A stretch of DNA of 64,000 nucleotides, taken from assembly GCF_021026345.1 (NCBI RefSeq), contig NZ_JAJNCZ010000015.1:1-64000 (forward strand). Direction: 5' to 3'. Below are positions 60,339-64,000 of this stretch, piece by piece (the stretch's first letter is position 1; every line of letters begins with the position of its first letter). Under the pieces are notes generated by a model. The model made no database searches. It worked only from the letters and a program-made list of their open reading frames with translations, and had not been told where the DNA came from. The position numbers were made by a program, and so were the translations under genes. Source of the stretch: Rhizobium sp. GN54. Lineage in GTDB: Bacteria; Pseudomonadota; Alphaproteobacteria; Rhizobiales; Rhizobiaceae.

Positions 60339-61406
60339 ATGCTGATGGAACAAAACTGGTTCTTTCCGCCGCACGACGGCGTTCGCCTGGACGATCTGGC
60401 GAACCGCCTCGGGGCGGAACTTTTCGACCCGGCTGCCGGATCCCGGCTGGTGCATAACGTTGCGCCGGTCTACCGGGCGAAGGAGGGAGACCTCTGCTAC
60501 CTGCTGTCGCGCAAGACGAAGGCTGAACTCGAGACCTGCCAGGCGACCGCCATCCTGTGCGATCCGTCGCTGGCGTCGCTGGTGCCGGATCACGTTACCA
60601 TCCTGCAGACGAAGCGGGCGCACATGGCTTTCGCGCTGGCAGGCGAGATCCTGCAGCCCGGCGCGATGCGCCCGGCCTTGTCCACGTCCGAGCCCGCCGG
60701 CATCTCCCCACTCGCCTATATCGATCCGACCGCGCGTCTCGAGGCGGGCGTTGTCGTGGAGCCGATGACGGTGATCGGCGCCAATGTCGAGATCGGCGAG
60801 GGCACGCAGATCGGCCCGGGGGTCACGATTGCGGCCGGTGTGCGGATCGGGCGTGACTGTACGATTTCCGCCGGCGCCCGGATCCAGTGCGCGCTGATCG
60901 GCAACCGCGTCATCCTTCACCCCGGCGCCTGCATCGGCCAGGACGGGTTCGGCTACGGTCCGGGCCCCAAGGGCGGCATGATCAAGATCGTGCAGGTCGG
61001 CCGCGTCATCATCCAGGACGATGTGGAGATCGGAGCCGGCACGACGATCGACCGGGGCACGATGGACGATACCGTAATCGGCGAGGGGACCAAGATCGAC
61101 AACCAGGTGCAGATCGGCCACAACGTCCGCATCGGCCGGCATTGCGGCATCGTCAGCAAGGTCGGCATCGCCGGCAGCACGCGCATCGGCGATGGCGTGA
61201 TGATCGGCGGCGCCACGGGCGTGAACGGCCACATCACCATCGGCGACGGCGTGCAGATTGCCGCGATGAGCGGCGTGGTCGCCGATATTCCCGCCGGTGA
61301 GCGCTATGGCGGGATACCGGCGCGGCCGATGCGCGATTTCCTGCGCGACGTGGCCGAGATGACGATGCGGATCAACAATAGAAAGAAGACGGGTGACAAG
61401 GAATGA
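60339..61406 (+). CDS. lpxD: UDP-3-O-acylglucosamine N-acyltransferase
   Basis: 355 residues. N-terminal uridine-binding domain, then many hexapeptide repeats of the left-handed beta helix ([20 protein letters not shown]) and the catalytic region [20 protein letters not shown] with His. Third step of lipid A synthesis. Stop overlaps the fabZ start (ATGA). Confidence 0.97.
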   Translation: MLMEQNWFFPPHDGVRLDDLANRLGAELFDPAAGSRLVHNVAPVYRAKEGDLCYLLSRKTKAELETCQATAILCDPSLASLVPDHVTILQTKRAHMAFALAGEILQPGAMRPALSTSEPAGISPLAYIDPTARLEAGVVVEPMTVIGANVEIGEGTQIGPGVTIAAGVRIGRDCTISAGARIQCALIGNRVILHPGACIGQDGFGYGPGPKGGMIKIVQVGRVIIQDDVEIGAGTTIDRGTMDDTVIGEGTKIDNQVQIGHNVRIGRHCGIVSKVGIAGSTRIGDGVMIGGATGVNGHITIGDGVQIAAMSGVVADIPAGERYGGIPARPMRDFLRDVAEMTMRINNRKKTGDKE

Positions 61407-61870
61407 GCGAGGAAAAGAGGGAGGCCCTGGGCGTCGCCGAACTGAAGGATATCCTGACGCTTTTGCCGCACCGCTATCCGTTCTTGCTGGTGGACAAGAT
61501 CATCGAGATCGACGGCGACAATTCCGCGATCGGCATCAAGAACGTGACGGTCAACGAGCCGCAGTTCACCGGACACTTCCCGGACCACCCGATCATGCCC
61601 GGCGTGCTCCTGATCGAGGGCATGGCGCAGACGGCCGGCGCGATCTGCGCGCGCAAGACCGGAACCGGCACCAACCTCGTCTATTTCATGACGATCGACA
61701 ATGCCCGCTTCCGCAAGCCGGTCATCCCCGGCGACCGCGTCGAGTATCATGTCGTGAAACAGAAGCAGCGCGGGAATATCTGGAAGTTTCACTGCGACGC
61801 AAAAGTTGATGGGCAACTTGTCGCCGAAGCTGATATCGGCGCGATGATCGTCAACAAGGAAGACGCCTGA
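61403..61870 (+). CDS. fabZ: 3-hydroxyacyl-[ACP] dehydratase
   Basis: 155 residues. [20 protein letters not shown] and [20 protein letters not shown] contain the catalytic His and Glu of the hot-dog fold dehydratase. Makes trans-2-enoyl-ACP in fatty acid synthesis and competes with LpxA for 3-hydroxyacyl-ACP, the reason both genes travel together. lpxA starts 2 nt downstream. Confidence 0.97.
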   Translation: MSEEKREALGVAELKDILTLLPHRYPFLLVDKIIEIDGDNSAIGIKNVTVNEPQFTGHFPDHPIMPGVLLIEGMAQTAGAICARKTGTGTNLVYFMTIDNARFRKPVIPGDRVEYHVVKQKQRGNIWKFHCDAKVDGQLVAEADIGAMIVNKEDA

Positions 61871-61872
61871 AC

Positions 61873-62682
61873 ATGATTGCAGCCAGCGCCAGGATCCATC
61901 CGCTCTCCGTCGTCGAAGACGGGGCGGTGATCGGGGAGAACGTCGTCGTCGGCCCCTTCTGCCACGTGGGGCCGAATGTCGTTCTCGGCGACGAGGTCGA
62001 GCTTCTGACCCATGTCGTGGTCGCCGGACGCACGACGATCGGGCGCGGCACGCGCATCTTTCCCTCCGCCGTCATCGGTGGCGACCCGCAGAGCATCCAT
62101 CATGGCGGCGAGGACACGACGCTGACCGTCGGCGAGCGCAACACGATCCGCGAAGGCGTGACGATGAACACCGGCACCGCCGGTGGCGGCGGCAAGACCG
62201 TCGTCGGCGACGACAACCTGTTCCTGGCTTATTCGCACATCGCCCACGACTGCATCCTCGGCAACAACATCATCCTGTCGAACAACGTCATGCTGGCCGG
62301 CCACGTGACGGTCGAAGATCGCGCCATTCTCGGCGGCGGTTCGGCGGTGCACCAGTTCGCGCGGGTCGGACGCCATGCCTTCGTCGGCGGCCTTTCGGCC
62401 GTGGCCTACGACGTCATCCCCTACGGCATGCTGAACGGCAATCCGGGCATCCTCGGCGGCATCAACGTCGTCGGCATGTCGCGCTCGGGCATGGACAAGG
62501 CGACGATCCATCGGGTCCGCCGGGCGTTCAAGGAAATCTTCGAGGGCGAGGCATCGATCCGCAACAATGCGGCCGCCATTCGCGAGGATTATGCGGATTG
62601 CGTTCCCGTCATGCACATCCTCGATTTCATCGCAGCGGACAGCGATCGCGCGCTCTCCTCGCCGAACCGCGGCAAGGCCTGA
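61873..62682 (+). CDS. lpxA: UDP-N-acetylglucosamine acyltransferase
   Basis: 269 residues. Hexapeptide-repeat beta helix: [40 protein letters not shown]; catalytic His in [15 protein letters not shown]-terminal helical domain ([20 protein letters not shown]). First step of lipid A synthesis. Confidence 0.97.
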   Translation: MIAASARIHPLSVVEDGAVIGENVVVGPFCHVGPNVVLGDEVELLTHVVVAGRTTIGRGTRIFPSAVIGGDPQSIHHGGEDTTLTVGERNTIREGVTMNTGTAGGGGKTVVGDDNLFLAYSHIAHDCILGNNIILSNNVMLAGHVTVEDRAILGGGSAVHQFARVGRHAFVGGLSAVAYDVIPYGMLNGNPGILGGINVVGMSRSGMDKATIHRVRRAFKEIFEGEASIRNNAAAIREDYADCVPVMHILDFIAADSDRALSSPNRGKA

Positions 62683-62687
62683 CCGGC

Positions 62688-63566
62688 ATGGCAGAGCGCC
62701 GGCCGGAGGGCGCAAAGCGGCTGGCCATCATCGCCGGCGGCGGGCAATTGCCGATCCACGTCGCGCGCGCCGCCAGGCTGCACGGCGAAAATCCCTTCAT
62801 TCTTGCGCTTAGCAACGAGGCCGAGCAGGACTGGTCGGAATTCGACCATGCCGGCGTCGGCGTCGGCGACTATGCCGGCATCAGCCGCATCTTCTCCACC
62901 GAAGGCATTGATCGCGCGGTGCTGTCCGGCTGGGTCCGCCGTCGGCCGGAATGGCGCGACATCCGCCCGACCATCCGGACGCTGATGCAGGTGCCCGGAA
63001 TCGTGCGCACGCTTTTGAACGGCGGCGACGACACGGTGCTGAAGATGGTGATCCGGCTGATCGAGGCGAACGGCGTGCGCGTCGTCGGCGCGGACGAGAT
63101 CGCTCCGGAACTTCTGGCCGCCGAAGGGCCGGTCGGCGCGATCCGGCCGGACGAGGAGGCCATGCGCGATATCGCGGCCGCCTCGGCGGCTGCATTGGCG
63201 CTCGGCACACTCGATGTCGGGCAGGGGGCGGTCGCCGTCGGCGGACGGGTGATTGCCCTTGAGGGGGCGGAGGGAACCGACCTGATGCTGGAGCGGGTGG
63301 CGAGCCTGAGACAGGAAGGCCGCATCTCGCGGCGCCGCAAGGGCGTGCTGGTCAAGCTGTGCAAGCCCGAGCAGGACCGGCGCGCCGACCTGCCGTCGAT
63401 CGGCGTCGACACGGTGCGGCGAGCGGCTGAGGCGGGGCTTGCGGGCATCGCCTGCGAGGCGGGCCGTTCGCTGGTGCTCGACCGGACGACACTAATCGCG
63501 GAGGCCGACCGCGCCGGCCTCTTCGTCACCGGCATCCTGCCGCGGGACGGCGGAGCGCACTCGTGA
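62688..63566 (+). CDS. lpxI: UDP-2,3-diacylglucosamine pyrophosphatase LpxI
   Basis: 292 residues from ATG 62688. LAIIAGGGQLPIHVARAARL near residue 12 and the C-terminal domain with GRISRRRKGVLVKLCKPEQD, RADLPSIGVDTVRRAAEAGL fit LpxI (DUF1009), which replaces LpxH in alphaproteobacteria and makes lipid X. Overlaps lpxB by 4 nt (GTGA). Confidence 0.95.
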   Translation: MAERRPEGAKRLAIIAGGGQLPIHVARAARLHGENPFILALSNEAEQDWSEFDHAGVGVGDYAGISRIFSTEGIDRAVLSGWVRRRPEWRDIRPTIRTLMQVPGIVRTLLNGGDDTVLKMVIRLIEANGVRVVGADEIAPELLAAEGPVGAIRPDEEAMRDIAAASAAALALGTLDVGQGAVAVGGRVIALEGAEGTDLMLERVASLRQEGRISRRRKGVLVKLCKPEQDRRADLPSIGVDTVRRAAEAGLAGIACEAGRSLVLDRTTLIAEADRAGLFVTGILPRDGGAHS

Positions 63567-64000
63567 CCCGCCCGCTCAAGCTCGCCATCATCGCCGGCGA
63601 GGTGTCCGGCGATCTTCTCGGCGGCGATCTCGTTGCAGCGCTGCGGCGGCAATGGCCGGGCGAGATAACCCTTTGCGGCGTCGGCGGCGAGGCGCTGCAG
63701 GCGCAGGGCCTGACATCCCTCTTCGACTATTCCGAACTGTCGATCATGGGTTTCTCGCAGGTGCTGGCGAAGCTGCCGAAGCTGCTCCGGCGGATCCGAG
63801 AGACGGCGGCGGCGATCGTTGCCGAGAAGCCGGACATGCTCGTCATCATCGACAGCCCCGATTTCACCCACCGTGTCGCCCGGCGGGTCCGCAGGCAGCT
63901 GCCGGATCTGCCGGTGGTCAACTATGTCTGCCCGAGCGTCTGGGCGTGGAAGGAGGAGCGCGCGCCCCGCATGCGCGCCTATGTCGACCACGTGCTTGCC
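63563..64000 (+). CDS. lpxB: Lipid-A-disaccharide synthase, 5' part
   Basis: 146 codons from GTG 63563; the gene runs off the window. LKLAIIAGEVSGDLLGGDLV, FDYSELSIMGFSQVLAKLPK, VIIDSPDFTHRVARRVR and VVNYVCPSVWAWKEERAPRM are clear LpxB (GT19) signatures. Joins lipid X to UDP-2,3-diacylglucosamine. Full length is expected near 380-390 residues. Confidence 0.96.
   Translation, partial: MTRPLKLAIIAGEVSGDLLGGDLVAALRRQWPGEITLCGVGGEALQAQGLTSLFDYSELSIMGFSQVLAKLPKLLRRIRETAAAIVAEKPDMLVIIDSPDFTHRVARRVRRQLPDLPVVNYVCPSVWAWKEERAPRMRAYVDHVLA

Overview
The window comes from a high-GC alphaproteobacterium, most likely Hyphomicrobiales (Rhizobiales), probably Rhizobiaceae or a close relative. The markers are an aapJQMP amino-acid transporter next to metC, EipB, a DUF3126 protein, clpS-clpA close to a phasin gene, complex I accessory subunits, and the run rpsB-tsf-pyrH-frr-uppS-cdsA-rseP-bamA-lpxD-fabZ-lpxA-lpxI-lpxB. 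I do not name a species.

The left half (about 1-29,400) is a mobile-DNA hot spot in three parts. (1) At 111-5369 lies a Tn7/Tn5053-type transposition operon on the minus strand: a 55-residue unknown protein, a TnsA-like protein that seems to have lost its catalytic residues, a TnsB/TniA DDE transposase, a TnsC/TniB ATPase and TniQ. All genes overlap or nearly overlap. Next to it is a hypothetical gene followed by an HNH nuclease whose N-terminal part looks like a possible base-reading domain. (2) At 7515-25452 a prophage of about 17.9 kb sits in tRNA-Arg(UCU), bounded by a 46-nt duplication of the tRNA 3' part with one mismatch. It has an integrase and overlapping xis-like gene, a divergent pair of Arc-type repressors with GGGTCA/TGACCC operators, and an HK97-type structural cassette in an unusual order: the large terminase lies between head closure and tape measure, and tail-tube genes sit inside the head block. 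No tail-tip, replication or dedicated lysis genes are visible. Three accessory genes run against the structural cassette: a PIN-domain protein, a zinc-ribbon protein and a HEPN-like protein with its own promoter. (3) At 26623-29370 a decayed island sits at tRNA-Pro(UGG), bounded by a 27-nt repeat. It keeps only the first ~40 residues of an integrase plus four poorly known genes, one a probable PD-(D/E)xK nuclease-fold protein. Only about 1 kb of core DNA (an NDUFS4-like subunit and a small lipoprotein) separates the two tRNA sites.

From 29,400 to 51,200 the DNA is ordinary chromosome: a glyoxalase-family protein, a Tat-exported small subunit with a GMC/Fe-S dehydrogenase, aapJQMP divergent from a cystathionine beta-lyase, a flavin monooxygenase, a CHCC zinc-finger (NDUFS6-like) protein, an alpha/beta hydrolase, cysE, DUF3126, a phasin, clpSA, an AzlCD-type exporter, HIT, FemAB-like, GDPD and RidA proteins, and eipB.

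From 51,394 to the right edge runs the conserved translation and envelope cluster. It makes ribosomal protein S2, EF-Ts, UMP kinase, ribosome recycling factor, undecaprenyl diphosphate synthase, CDP-DAG synthase, the site-2 protease, BamA and the early lipid A enzymes. lpxB is cut off by the window end.
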